64,000 bases of DNA from contig NZ_JAKJSO010000012.1 in NCBI RefSeq assembly GCF_050337045.1, positions 264,821 through 328,820 of the forward strand. Direction: 5' to 3'. This document shows positions 25,233 to 34,345 of the stretch, piece after piece. The notes under the pieces were generated by a model, which saw nothing but the letters and a program-made list of their open reading frames with translations, did not search any database and was not told where the DNA came from. How positions within the stretch are numbered: the stretch's first letter is position 1; every line of letters starts with the position of its first letter. Source of the DNA: Photobacterium kagoshimensis. Lineage in GTDB: Bacteria; Pseudomonadota; Gammaproteobacteria; Enterobacterales; Vibrionaceae. Position numbers and translations under genes: made by a program.

Positions 25233-25865
25233 CTATAGCGGCATCATTAAAGCCGATCCCACAATCAAGGACTGCGCAAGGTAGTAACTTGTCATGATAG
25301 TCGCAGACGCACTGTGATAAGGGCCTTTAAAACGGTCAATGGCTAATATCGTATCAGACACCATGAATATCAAGGCACCACCAAACGCGAACATCCCCAT
25401 TAGACTTTGACTGGTCAACCAAAACTCGCCAGCCGCCCAAGCCATCTGGGTGATCATGCCGATATACAAAGCCACAGGCAGAGTAAATCGCCCTAATGCA
25501 GGGAGTAATAATAAAAAAACAATGATGCCACCACCACAGAGCATAGCGGGTAACCACCACACCATACTGGCACTTAGCTGACTCCAAAACGCAATGGAAT
25601 AAACAATATGGGCAGCAAGGAACCCCGCCAAGCCTTGAATAAAGCGATCACGCGGCAACATCAAGCAAATATCGCCAACCACAGAACACAACAAACCAAC
25701 AAAAATCGCCTGTTGGTAAAAATGTGTCAGGCCGTGCTGCCATAGGGCAAGCATCAATAATCCAATGGTTAATGGTTTAAAAAGATAAAACTGCCACTTT
25801 GGCCCTTTGTAAGCCGCATTAATGTGCAGTAACGCTGAAAACGAAATGGTTAACCAAACCCACAT
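25233..25865 (-). CDS. YhhN/TMEM86 family membrane protein
   Basis: A 210-residue protein with about eight helices. It fits the YhhN family, whose eukaryotic TMEM86 relatives and some bacterial members hydrolyse lysoplasmalogens. Recognisable blocks are FYLFKPLTIGLLML, GLLCSVVGDICLMLPRDRFI and FMVSDTILAIDRFKGP, with the conserved acidic residues. Catalytic activity here is an inference. Confidence 0.83.
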   Translation of the reverse strand: MWVWLTISFSALLHINAAYKGPKWQFYLFKPLTIGLLMLALWQHGLTHFYQQAIFVGLLCSVVGDICLMLPRDRFIQGLAGFLAAHIVYSIAFWSQLSASMVWWLPAMLCGGGIIVFLLLLPALGRFTLPVALYIGMITQMAWAAGEFWLTSQSLMGMFAFGGALIFMVSDTILAIDRFKGPYHSASATIMTSYYLAQSLIVGSALMMPL

Positions 25866-25916
25866 AACATCACCATTTTTAATTAGTGCAGCACAGTGTA
25901 AAAAGCCAATAATGAT

Positions 25917-25946
25917 TGTCTAGTCACTCATACCGATAACTAGACA
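25917..25946. repeat. Inverted repeat upstream of the YhhN-family gene
   Basis: TGTCTAGT (25917-25924) and ACTAGACA (25939-25946), 14-bp spacer, about 55 bp before the YhhN-family start. Possible operator; no T-run. Confidence 0.4.
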
Positions 25947-26532
25947 CCGCTTATAAAACCTAACTTTCCTTATTGCGGCGCATCACACCCAGATAGATTA
26001 GCCTGTTTGCAGCAAAATAACTTATGCAACTCACTCAACCCCTTATATAGCAAGCCACCACTCAGTAAAACCCGCTAAGCAAACGTTTATCTTTCACTGA
26101 ATCAAGGAAAGGACAGAAAAAGAATACTCAACGGCCAAAAAAGCAGACTAAAAACCTTGAAAAGGCTTCACACACTTCAAAAACAACAAATAAAAATAAC
26201 TCAAAAACAAACACTTGCGTTTGATTTGTTGATTGGGAACGGTTTATTTTAGCGTGAACTTAGATTAGATCCTGCATACAAAAAATAATGGGCCAGATAT
26301 CATCGGAAAAGCACTTTAGTTGGCTGATTAATAGATAAATATCCTATTTACAAAAAGGATAGCCTTACGATTCTCTAGCTTTACATTACAACGATGCCAT
26401 TAGAGTTACCGAGCCCTAAATTCATCAACAAAATACACACCGTAATAAATAGCATTAATCATGACGATAAAACGTACAATCCAAACAAATTAAAACACCC
26501 AATAATCAACAACTTAAAGCCAAGAACGGAAG

Positions 26533-26548
26533 TGTGACATCAATCACT
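26533..26548 (+). promoter_or_regulatory. Candidate CRP binding site
   Basis: TGTGACATCAATCACT matches TGTGA-N6-TCACA at nine of ten core positions. It lies about 115 bp before the putative -35 box of the small-protein gene, further than usual for direct activation. Confidence 0.45.
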
Positions 26549-26646
26549 CAAATTTTAACCACATCAAAAATCACACTTAAATAACCACCAAAAGCCCAAT
26601 TCAACACTTTTAAATTGTGTTTTTTACGACAAATTGACATTCAGAC

Positions 26647-26676
26647 TTGCCTAAAGCACAAAAACAATGCTATCTT
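26647..26676 (+). promoter_or_regulatory. Putative sigma-70 promoter of the small-protein gene
   Basis: TTGCCT (26647-26652) and TATCTT (26671-26676) with an 18-bp spacer, 42 bp before the ATG at 26719. Confidence 0.45.
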
Positions 26677-26718
26677 TATTTACAACATATCTTTAGCAGC
26701 TAATTAAGGAGCCTACTC

Positions 26719-26799
26719 ATGTTCACTTCCTCTCAAAAACAAGGGCTTATGATGATCGCAGTTGTTGCGGGCCTCATGACGCTGCCAATGCTTTACTAA
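26719..26799 (+). CDS. 26-residue hydrophobic small membrane protein
   Basis: Too short for routine gene finding but well supported. AAGGAG lies 8 bp before the ATG, a putative promoter lies 42 bp upstream, and a strong terminator follows within 20 bp. The peptide begins MFTSSQKQG, and the remainder (LMMIAVVAGLMTLPMLY) is a single hydrophobic helix ending almost at the stop codon. The plan resembles the YnhF-type single-helix small proteins of enterobacteria and vibrios, but I cannot claim homology. It is alone in its transcription unit. Confidence 0.7.
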   Translation: MFTSSQKQGLMMIAVVAGLMTLPMLY

Positions 26800-26814
26800 G
26801 CAGATAAAAATTCC

Positions 26815-26847
26815 AAAAAAAAGGGCACCCAATGGGTGCCCTTTTTT
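26815..26847 (+). terminator. Bidirectional terminator after the small-protein gene
   Basis: Arms AAAGGGCACCC (26820-26830) and GGGTGCCCTTT (26834-26844) around AAT, with T-runs on both strands. It serves the small-protein gene and the converging gene at 26888. Confidence 0.9.
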
Positions 26848-26887
26848 CATGTCTAGACTGGTCAAATGAGAACTCAGCACTACTCGG

Positions 26888-27253
26888 CTACGGTGTCAGA
26901 TTAATGTTGTGCCAATTTTCCGAATAAAACCATAATGCCAGTGCGGTAAAGCCCAGTACCATCAAGAGTGTTAATCCCCAAATGAAACGGCCACTTCGTG
27001 GTGTGAGTTCTTTTTCACATTGATGACAAGCACTAATAAAGCCTTTCTTATCATCAAGCTTATAACCTTCTTCATGAACGGTTTTGTTTCTTACCGAAGC
27101 AATGAAGCGTAGCTTGGGAATAATTTCATGAGGTAGTCGTTCTTCACAGCTAGTAATTAACTGATGTAAGCCCTTACCCTCCGCATGATAATGCTCACGC
27201 AGCAAGTGCTCGATACGCCGTGTCTTTGTCACGACCATTTCGATATTGGCCAT
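26888..27253 (-). CDS. HEPN/DUF4145-like protein with C-terminal membrane anchor
   Basis: A 121-residue protein. Residues ~5-70 form a helical domain with IPKLRFIASVRNKTVHEEGY; the RNKTVH segment fits the Rx4H motif seen in HEPN-fold nucleases and DUF4145 proteins. Two Cys (SACHQCEKEL) follow, then one membrane helix (FIWGLTLLMVLGFTALALWF). GGGAG precedes the ATG. No partner antitoxin is adjacent. Ribonuclease activity is only a possibility. Confidence 0.6.
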   Translation of the reverse strand: MANIEMVVTKTRRIEHLLREHYHAEGKGLHQLITSCEERLPHEIIPKLRFIASVRNKTVHEEGYKLDDKKGFISACHQCEKELTPRSGRFIWGLTLLMVLGFTALALWFYSENWHNINLTP

Positions 27254-27523
27254 AGGCTATCTCCCTTCTATCAATACAATCCCCATCAGTAGCCTAGATA
27301 ATAAAAGCAGTAATGATGTGTTGCATGCCTTCCTTTACATTACTGGCTCGTTAACGCAATGCAATCTTTGTTTTACGTAAAGCCAAAAAAGTCCGCTAAT
27401 GCTCACAATGCGCTGTGTATCCGGAGTGAAAACCCTAACGGGATCACGCTTTATCAGATCGACCGTAGCCTTTACACCTAAAATGACGGTCAATACAGAC
27501 AGACACTGTTCAAGGAGCCCCCC

Positions 27524-27856
27524 ATGCCATTTTGGATTCCACTTACCTTGCTAGCTGCTCTCGCTATGGCTATCTCTTATTTTCTTTATGCTTATCGTCG
27601 CCACAGCCTTGGCCTTGACGCTCCCGAGAAGACCGTCGCGGTTTGTGTGCTCGACAAACAAAGCAACCCGATCATAGGCGCACAGCCTGGAGAGGATAAT
27701 GAAGAGTATTGGATTTATGTCGAGCCTCTTAATGGCGGGCCTAAGCGCGAGTTTATGGTCGGCATCCACTATTACCAGGCACTTACCCCGGGCGATCAGG
27801 GCACAATGACCTACCGTGGCCGACAGTTTTTACATTTTGCTTTGCAGCGAGATTAA
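27524..27856 (+). CDS. DUF2500 family protein (YhhM-like)
   Basis: A 110-residue protein: one N-terminal helix (FWIPLTLLAALAMAISYFLYAY), then a small beta-rich domain with VEPLNGGPKREFMVG and GTMTYRGRQFLHF. It resembles DUF2500/E. coli YhhM, also found near rsmD-yhhL. AAGGAG lies 8 bp before the ATG. Probably membrane-anchored with the domain outside; function unknown. Confidence 0.78.
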   Translation: MPFWIPLTLLAALAMAISYFLYAYRRHSLGLDAPEKTVAVCVLDKQSNPIIGAQPGEDNEEYWIYVEPLNGGPKREFMVGIHYYQALTPGDQGTMTYRGRQFLHFALQRD

Positions 27857-27869
27857 ACCTAGGGGCTGA

Positions 27870-28886
27870 TTACGGAACGAGCCAAGCCGTCACTTTGTAC
27901 TTTGCCAGTAAGTAGCTGCTCATAAGCGCAAGTCCACCACAGACCACGGTCCAAAACGGGATCATCACCAGCGGTGATCCCCAATACCAATCAAACGCCC
28001 GCACTGGCCACAAAAACAACGGATGCAATAAATACACCCCTAAACTATAACGGCTCACAAAAGCGATACTCTGCTGCGCTTTTCCTGTCAGCTTGTCACC
28101 ATAATATTGGCAAAGCGAAAAAATCATCGCGGCAATCAAGGCGGTATTCACTGTCTTGTAAGATAGCCAACGGCCAACAGTGTATTCATCGACAGCAAAA
28201 CTCATGCTGAGCACGCTATAGCTTGTCGCCACCAGCATAACGATACCCAGCCCAATCAACCAACGCCGCGCCGGCCATTGGTAGTGAAACAAACAATACC
28301 CCAGCAGTAAGTAACCGCTGTATAGCACCAACTGCTGGCTCCAAGGCCCGTCAATTTTAAACAGAAATAGGGTCGTGATAGTCAACCACAGCACCGTCAT
28401 CGCAATAACTGCCGTGCGATCAGCGTGCTGAACCGCCCAACGAAAGAAGGGGATCACCAAATATAATGGGATGAAATAATAGAAGAAGCCCAGATGGTAG
28501 TAGGTTTCGTGAAATGGCAAATCAAGTAACGTTTGCCAGGCAAGCTCACTGTCAAATCCACTCAAGGTCACCCCAGATAGCCATGCATAAAACGCAGACC
28601 ACACCAGAAAGGGCACCAATACTTTCCCTAGCCGTCTTTGAAGATAATAATCCAATGCGAAGTCACGCTTATCGCTCAGCATCAATGCCCCTGTGATCAT
28701 AATGAAAACAGGCACTGCCCAGCGACTAATACTGTTAAATCCTATCGCTATAGCCCAATCGGTATTCGCGATACTGCCTAACTGATCGCGGTAAGGTCCA
28801 AGTACGTGAATCACCACCACGGCAATCGCCGCTACACAACGCAACAAGTCGAAGAAATAAATTTTTTGACGCAATGTGCACCCCAC
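27870..28886 (-). CDS. Membrane acyltransferase, acyltransferase-3 family (WecH-like)
   Basis: A 338-residue protein with about ten helices. The start of the domain, IYFFDLLRCVAAIAVVVIHV, carries the conserved Arg and His of acyltransferase-3 enzymes, and WAVPVFIMITGALML follows. Length and pattern resemble E. coli WecH (O-acetyltransferase of enterobacterial common antigen), but the glycan substrate cannot be read from sequence. Start GTG with GAGGGTGG upstream; other in-frame starts nearby are possible. It converges with the DUF2500 gene. Confidence 0.83.
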   Translation of the reverse strand: MGCTLRQKIYFFDLLRCVAAIAVVVIHVLGPYRDQLGSIANTDWAIAIGFNSISRWAVPVFIMITGALMLSDKRDFALDYYLQRRLGKVLVPFLVWSAFYAWLSGVTLSGFDSELAWQTLLDLPFHETYYHLGFFYYFIPLYLVIPFFRWAVQHADRTAVIAMTVLWLTITTLFLFKIDGPWSQQLVLYSGYLLLGYCLFHYQWPARRWLIGLGIVMLVATSYSVLSMSFAVDEYTVGRWLSYKTVNTALIAAMIFSLCQYYGDKLTGKAQQSIAFVSRYSLGVYLLHPLFLWPVRAFDWYWGSPLVMIPFWTVVCGGLALMSSYLLAKYKVTAWLVP

Positions 28887-29365
28887 CCACCCTCGCTACT
28901 ACCTATCTTTTGTAGCACAGCCAAGCGGGATCATTAACGACAACACCGCTCATTTTAAGCAAATTGACAGCATTTTAACTAAATACGGCAATTTGCATCG
29001 GTTAGCCAGACAATATCATGTAAAAAATATGTGACAAAACCATTCTTTTTCACTGGCTGTTTCCATCTCAAATAACCTTAACACCAATCCGCGACTGTGA
29101 AAGTCTTCGCATTAACTATCAATCAACCACTTAGTAAAGCATTAAAATGCAACACCACACACAACAACGAAGCGCATTTACGCTCGGTGCTTGCTTAAAA
29201 AAACAGCTGAACGCTCCAGCTTGTTAACAAAAAACCGACATTTATGCGACAGTTGAAACATTTTGAAATAGTTTCCTCTTGTTCATAGCATTAACAATAG
29301 CGTAACCTTTCGCACATAAAGATGTTCCCATTGATGGGATTAAAACCAAAAGGAAGAGGACTTAC
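28887..29365. other. Divergent promoter region before the AbgT transporter
   Basis: About 480 bp, AT-rich, between the divergent acyltransferase and AbgT genes. No ORF with a credible start and no clear terminator. A TTGACA occurs near 28963 but has no good -10 partner. Confidence 0.45.
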
Positions 29366-30964
29366 ATGCATTCATCTGCTTCACAACAGGCCCCTAAAGC
29401 GCCTAAAAAGAATCTTTTTACCCGCTTTCTCGACACCGTTGAGTGGCTAGGTAACTTACTGCCTCACCCAATCACCCTTTTTGCTATGTTTTGTGTCGCT
29501 ATTTTAGTGGCCTCTGGGATTGCTGGTTATTTCGAAGTTTCCGTTGTCGACCCTCGCCCTGAAGGCGCAGCGGGTCGTGCTGCTGACGGTATGATCCACG
29601 TTGTTAGCTTATTTAACGCCGAAGGCTTGCAGCTTATCGTGGCAAATCTTGTGAAAAACTTTACCGGCTTTGCACCTTTAGGCACGGTACTGGTGGCGAT
29701 GCTGGGTGTGGCGATTGCTGAGCACTCTGGCTTACTATCATCTGCAATGCGTGGCTTAGTCATGGGCGCATCGCGCCGTATGGTAACCTTGGTAGTGGTA
29801 TTTGCAGGTATCATCTCAAATACAGCCTCTGAGCTAGGTTATGTGGTACTGATCCCACTGGCGGCAATGCTGTTCCACTCACTAGGGCGTCACCCTCTGG
29901 CGGGTTTAGCGGCGGCGTTTGCTGGTGTCTCTGGTGGTTACAGCGCTAACTTACTCCTGGGTACGGTTGATCCTCTGCTTTCAGGTATTACTGAAACTGC
30001 GGCACAAATGATCGATCCTAACTATACCGTCGGTCCCGAAGTAAACTGGTACTTCATGTTTGCATCAACATTCGCTATTACCATCATGGGTGCGTTTGTG
30101 ACTGAAAAAATCGTGGAACCAAAACTGGGTAAATACAACCCTGACGATGCCGCTGAAGACTTGTCTGGCGACAAGATGGGAAAACTGACCGACCTAGAGA
30201 AAAAAGGCCTTCGTTTAGCGGGTATCGCAGCTTTAGTGGTAGCGGGTTTGCTAGCACTGACCATTGTTCCTGCTGATGGCATTTTACGTCACCCAACCAC
30301 AGGTTTAGTGGCAGGCTCCCCCTTCCTTAAAGGGATTGTTGCCTTTATCTTTGTGTTCTTCGCGGTGCCTGGCTTTGTTTACGGTAAAGTTGTTGGCACC
30401 ATGAAGAGCGATCGCGATGTGATTGAGGCGATGTCTAAATCCATGTCATCGATGGGCATGTATATCGTATTGGTGTTCTTTGCCGCACAATTTGTGGCGT
30501 TCTTTAAGTGGACTAACTTCGGTCAGGTATTCGCCGTCGGTGGGGCCGACTTCCTGCAATCTATTGGTCTAACCGGTCCTGCGCTATTCTTCGCTTTCAT
30601 TCTGATGTGTGGTTTCATCAACCTAATGATCGGTTCTGCATCGGCGCAATGGGCAGTAACTGCACCTATCTTCATCCCGATGTTGATGCTAGTTGGTTAC
30701 GCACCAGAAACCATTCAAGCGGCTTACCGTATTGGTGATTCCGTTACCAATATCATCACGCCGATGATGAGCTACTTCGGGATGATCCTGGCTGTCGCCT
30801 CGCGTTACCAGAAGAATCTGGGACTAGGTACACTGATTTCAACCATGCTGCCTTACTCTATTGTATTTGTGATTGGTTGGAGCATCATGTTCTACGTGTG
30901 GGTATTTGTACTTGGTATTCCAGTTGGTCCTGGTGCAGCTACCTACTACAACGTGGGTGGCTAA
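29366..30964 (+). CDS. AbgT family transporter
   Basis: A 532-residue membrane protein of the AbgT family (E. coli AbgT imports p-aminobenzoyl-glutamate; relatives such as MtrF export sulfonamides). Recognisable segments are NLLPHPITLFAMFC, GVSGGYSANLLLGTVDPLLSG and LMIGSASAQWAVTAPIFIPML followed by IGDSVTNIITPMMSYFG. AGGAAGAGGA precedes the ATG. No abgA/abgB hydrolase genes are adjacent, so import for folate salvage and drug export are both possible. Confidence 0.9.
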   Translation: MHSSASQQAPKAPKKNLFTRFLDTVEWLGNLLPHPITLFAMFCVAILVASGIAGYFEVSVVDPRPEGAAGRAADGMIHVVSLFNAEGLQLIVANLVKNFTGFAPLGTVLVAMLGVAIAEHSGLLSSAMRGLVMGASRRMVTLVVVFAGIISNTASELGYVVLIPLAAMLFHSLGRHPLAGLAAAFAGVSGGYSANLLLGTVDPLLSGITETAAQMIDPNYTVGPEVNWYFMFASTFAITIMGAFVTEKIVEPKLGKYNPDDAAEDLSGDKMGKLTDLEKKGLRLAGIAALVVAGLLALTIVPADGILRHPTTGLVAGSPFLKGIVAFIFVFFAVPGFVYGKVVGTMKSDRDVIEAMSKSMSSMGMYIVLVFFAAQFVAFFKWTNFGQVFAVGGADFLQSIGLTGPALFFAFILMCGFINLMIGSASAQWAVTAPIFIPMLMLVGYAPETIQAAYRIGDSVTNIITPMMSYFGMILAVASRYQKNLGLGTLISTMLPYSIVFVIGWSIMFYVWVFVLGIPVGPGAATYYNVGG

Positions 30965-31056
30965 TGCCTCTGTCGCTAGCACCTAAGTGGATAGCGCCTA
31001 AGCGAATAGCAGGATAAATTCCGCCTTATCCTTAAGCCGTTCACTTTAATGAATAC

Positions 31057-31084
31057 AAACGCCGAGCCTTGTTCGGCGTTTTTA
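31057..31084 (+). terminator. Terminator of the AbgT gene
   Basis: Arms AAACGCCGA (31057-31065) and TCGGCGTTT (31073-31081) followed by T-rich sequence. Confidence 0.85.
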
Positions 31085-31096
31085 TTTTTAGCGCGG

Positions 31097-31984
31097 TTAA
31101 CGTAATGACACCGCCACCAGCCCCCCACACACTAACATCGCCCCCACTACCCGTGGACGGTATGACGGCTCTTTCAATAGCCAAACCCCTAATCCAACCC
31201 CAATAGGAATACTTAACTGACGCAACGCCACGATATAGCTCACGTTATCCGTTAAGGTCATCGCCCACAGCACCAGCCCATACGTTCCCCCCATCATGAT
31301 CCCAGTGAGCAAAGCAATGTGCCAATCTTGCCATACAGCTGCGAACGCTTTGCGCCCAGACTTAGATAAATTAAACACACTCAGCCAGCTGCCCGTTACC
31401 AAAAACTGGGCACCTAAATAAAACATTGCGATCAACCATGACGGTAAACCTGTTACCGCTAAGATCGCCAAGGCTGTGTTATCAAGCACTGAATAGCCCG
31501 CCGTACCTATCGCCGCAACCAGTGCCCACAAGCACCCTAACTGGGTATAGGCTCGCCAATGCCAGTGTCGAAAAGAGACTAAAGGCACCAATAAACACCC
31601 CGCCGTGACCACGACCATCCCCCACCACACCGATAGGGGTAGCGACTGACCAAGTAGCGCGGTTACCACCGCAACCATCAAGACAGGTAAGGCGCGAGCG
31701 ATCGGATACACCACGCCAACATCCGCTTGCTGGTAGGCCAACGCCAAAGACGCCATATACACCATTTGGCAAAAACCACTGATCAGCAGTAACCACCAAA
31801 ACGATGCTGGCAGCGATACGGGTAAAGTCAGGACATACCCCAACACAGGCAATAGCAAACTACCCGCACCGAGGCTGGCGAGGCAAAAAAAAGCCGGCGT
31901 CGGGGTACGCGACTTACCCAATAAATTCCAACTGGCATGAATGATGGCAGACACCACCACTAAGGCAAAAGCGAAGATAGACAC
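31097..31984 (-). CDS. EamA/DMT family transporter
   Basis: A ten-helix drug/metabolite transporter with two EamA-type halves. Visible segments are SAIIHASWNLLGK at the start and LRQLSIPIGVGLGVWLLKEP near the end. The frame is open to an ATG at 32011, but the GTG at 31984 has AAGGAA just before it, so the shorter 295-residue form is preferred. The substrate is unknown. It converges with the AbgT gene across a shared short gap. Confidence 0.8.
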   Translation of the reverse strand: MSIFAFALVVVSAIIHASWNLLGKSRTPTPAFFCLASLGAGSLLLPVLGYVLTLPVSLPASFWWLLLISGFCQMVYMASLALAYQQADVGVVYPIARALPVLMVAVVTALLGQSLPLSVWWGMVVVTAGCLLVPLVSFRHWHWRAYTQLGCLWALVAAIGTAGYSVLDNTALAILAVTGLPSWLIAMFYLGAQFLVTGSWLSVFNLSKSGRKAFAAVWQDWHIALLTGIMMGGTYGLVLWAMTLTDNVSYIVALRQLSIPIGVGLGVWLLKEPSYRPRVVGAMLVCGGLVAVSLR

Positions 31985-32206
31985 AGTATTCCTTGTATGA
32001 TCCCTCATCACACAGCCAGTTTGCTCTCACAGGCAGCATGAAAATGGTCTAATCCAAAAGGAAGAGTGTAAAGAAAAGTCGAACAAGATAATTTAGCGCG
32101 CAGCGGGTTTCACAAAAAATTCACCCTCATGGCTAGGCGCGATGAAGGTTTGAATACCAAGGTTTGCGCACTACAGCCGCCTCCCTGAGACAGCTATCCC
32201 CTGGTA

Positions 32207-33445
32207 CTATTTGATATTGAGCATATTTTCAGACCATTGCGATGCCTGCTGGTAACTGCGGGTCACCAAAGTTTCGGCAATCCCCAGTTGTTCGCAATAC
32301 TCACTCACTTGAAGCCAGTTCGCTTGATCGTACGCTTCTAGCAGTGCCAAGGTATGGCCTAAGCGTCCTTTATGATGCAAGAGGGCGGCTTCCACATCAT
32401 CTTGCAGCGGTAACACTTTCACCAACTGATCGAGCGATGTATCCAACAAAGCATCCAACAACGAAAACATCCCCACCAAAAAGGCTTGGTGCGCTTGTTC
32501 ACGGGTACCACTGCCCGCCGCCAAAGATTCGCACATCCGTGCCCGTTGCAGTGACATCAAATACAGTTCGCGGGGTTTATCTAGGGCAGCATGCGCGGTC
32601 GCAACCACGCCAACAAAAAGACGGATCTTATCTTCGCCTAAATACACCAAGGCTTGGCGAAATGAGCTGATCGGTTCAACAGTACGGTTAGAGGCCGCAT
32701 TGACATAACGCAGTAATAAATACGACAAGGATACATCGCTGGTAATGATCTGCTCGATCCGCTTGAAATCAACGGGGTCACGGCAAATCTCTTGCAGTAA
32801 TAATACGGTCGCCACTTTTTCAGGTTCAACTTGGCGATTTTTAAGCAGCTCAGGCTTACAAAAGTAGTACCCCTGAAAGAAATGAAAACCCGCAGCCAAC
32901 GCCGTATCGTATTCCTGTTTGGTTTCAACTTTCTCGGCCAAAAATTTCAAACGTCGAGAGCCATATTGGCTCACAAACTCACACGCTTGTTCTATGCCAA
33001 GTTTCATCAAATCCAGCTTGATGATCCGCACATACGGTAAAAACCGTTGCCAGGCGGGTGACATCTCAAAATCATCTAACGCAATAATATAACCACGCTG
33101 ATATAAGAGTTTTATCGCCGAAAAAAGCGCATCGTTGGGTTGGCAGGTTTCTAACACCTCGACCACGATTTCACGTTTAGGCAATAACAAGGGTAAGAGT
33201 TGCAGTAGGCTTTCTTGCGGGAAGTTAATAAAGGTGCGTTGCCCTGAGGTTGCTTTGTTATCGCCCACCGCCATGTAGTTTTCTACTAGCAGACGGCTAG
33301 TGGCTTTATTCGCTTCAATCGCTGGAAACGCATTACTCTCGCCATCACGAAACAGTAATTCATAGCCAACCGTACGCTGCTGTCGATTAAATATCGGCTG
33401 ACGCGCAACATAAGAATACATGGCTTGAGCATTACTTGATTTCAT
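32207..33445 (-). CDS. EAL-HDOD domain signalling protein
   Basis: A 412-residue protein with an N-terminal EAL-type domain (1-~200) and a C-terminal HDOD domain (~205-395), the YuxH-like arrangement. The EAL part begins YVARQPIFNRQQRTVGYELLFRDG and keeps DDFEMS, FLAEKVET and QGYYF, but ELLFR replaces the canonical EALLR, so cyclic-di-GMP phosphodiesterase activity is uncertain. HDOD domains act in signal integration. No obvious ribosome-binding site; a second in-frame ATG is at residue 9. Confidence 0.87.
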   Translation of the reverse strand: MKSSNAQAMYSYVARQPIFNRQQRTVGYELLFRDGESNAFPAIEANKATSRLLVENYMAVGDNKATSGQRTFINFPQESLLQLLPLLLPKREIVVEVLETCQPNDALFSAIKLLYQRGYIIALDDFEMSPAWQRFLPYVRIIKLDLMKLGIEQACEFVSQYGSRRLKFLAEKVETKQEYDTALAAGFHFFQGYYFCKPELLKNRQVEPEKVATVLLLQEICRDPVDFKRIEQIITSDVSLSYLLLRYVNAASNRTVEPISSFRQALVYLGEDKIRLFVGVVATAHAALDKPRELYLMSLQRARMCESLAAGSGTREQAHQAFLVGMFSLLDALLDTSLDQLVKVLPLQDDVEAALLHHKGRLGHTLALLEAYDQANWLQVSEYCEQLGIAETLVTRSYQQASQWSENMLNIK

Positions 33446-33475
33446 GATGCACCAGAGTTAAAAGAAAGGTTCGTT

Positions 33476-34093
33476 TTAGGCACGAGCTGACGCCAACAAT
33501 GCCCCACAACCGATAAACATCGAGCCGAAGACACGGTTAAGTGCACCCATAATACGCGCAGAGCGGATATAAGCCGATAGCCGTGATGCTAACGTGACAT
33601 AACCCAACATGACGCACATATCGACCACCACCGTTGTTACACCCAATATCAATAATTGTGGCAACTGCGGCGCAGAAGGCTGGATAAATTGTGGGAATAA
33701 TGCCACTAAAAACACAATACTCTTAGGATTGGTCAGATTCACCAGCACGGCTTGGCGGAATAAACGTTTACCCGAAACAGTGGCCCGCTGGGGGTTAATA
33801 TCGAAAGCTGCACGCTCGCGCCACTTTTGCACCCCTAACACAATCAGGTAGACCACTCCAACCCACTTAATAACCGTAAATGCAGTGGCTGACTGGGACA
33901 CTAAAGCACCAAGCCCCACCCCAACCAATACAATGTGGCAGGTTAATCCCACCTGCAAACCCATGATGGATGCCAGCGATTTACGAAAGCCGTAGACCAT
34001 GCCATTACTGATAGAATTAACCGTTCCTGACCCTGGTGCAAAGCTGAAAACAATCGCGGTCGCCAGATAAGCTAACCAAATATCAATACTCAC
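33476..34093 (-). CDS. LysE/RhtB family amino acid exporter
   Basis: A 205-residue membrane protein, six helices, similar to E. coli RhtB (homoserine/homoserine lactone exporter): the N-terminal IDIWLAYLATAIVFSFAPGS matches its start. A longer frame opens at 34135, but AGGAG lies 6 bp before a GTG at 34093, and starting there aligns with RhtB length. It lies 30 bp upstream of the EAL-HDOD gene and may be co-transcribed with it. Substrate not certain. Confidence 0.86.
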   Translation of the reverse strand: MSIDIWLAYLATAIVFSFAPGSGTVNSISNGMVYGFRKSLASIMGLQVGLTCHIVLVGVGLGALVSQSATAFTVIKWVGVVYLIVLGVQKWRERAAFDINPQRATVSGKRLFRQAVLVNLTNPKSIVFLVALFPQFIQPSAPQLPQLLILGVTTVVVDMCVMLGYVTLASRLSAYIRSARIMGALNRVFGSMFIGCGALLASARA

Positions 34094-34345
34094 TATATAC
34101 TCCTGTAATACGGCTCGCTTATACGCGTTCAGCAACCATCTAAGCTATCAATATTGCCGTTAGTTAACAGCAGAATAGATTTGAAAGCAACTAGCACCCT
34201 TTTATTCGCTGATCTTCAGTTTAGGTTATAATGACATCTAATTATTAAGCGACCATATCCGTCGTATACTTTAGAGGGTGTAATCCTTTTAGGCTGACAG
34301 CACCCAGTTAACTCAGTTTCCCTATCCCTCACTTTGAGAGCCAGA

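Larger units (their letters stand above)
25866..26646. other. AT-rich intergenic region without evident genes
   Basis: About 780 bp with only short frames and no convincing ribosome-binding site until the small-protein gene at 26719. It contains an 8-bp inverted repeat near 25917 and a CRP-like site at 26533. It could hide a small RNA, but I see no strong intrinsic terminator inside. Confidence 0.5.

Noticed and set aside
32101..32170. A coding-like stretch after the EAL-HDOD gene (minus strand, 23 codons between stops)
   Set aside because: It is too short, has no start codon or ribosome-binding site, and matches no protein I recognise; it could be chance.
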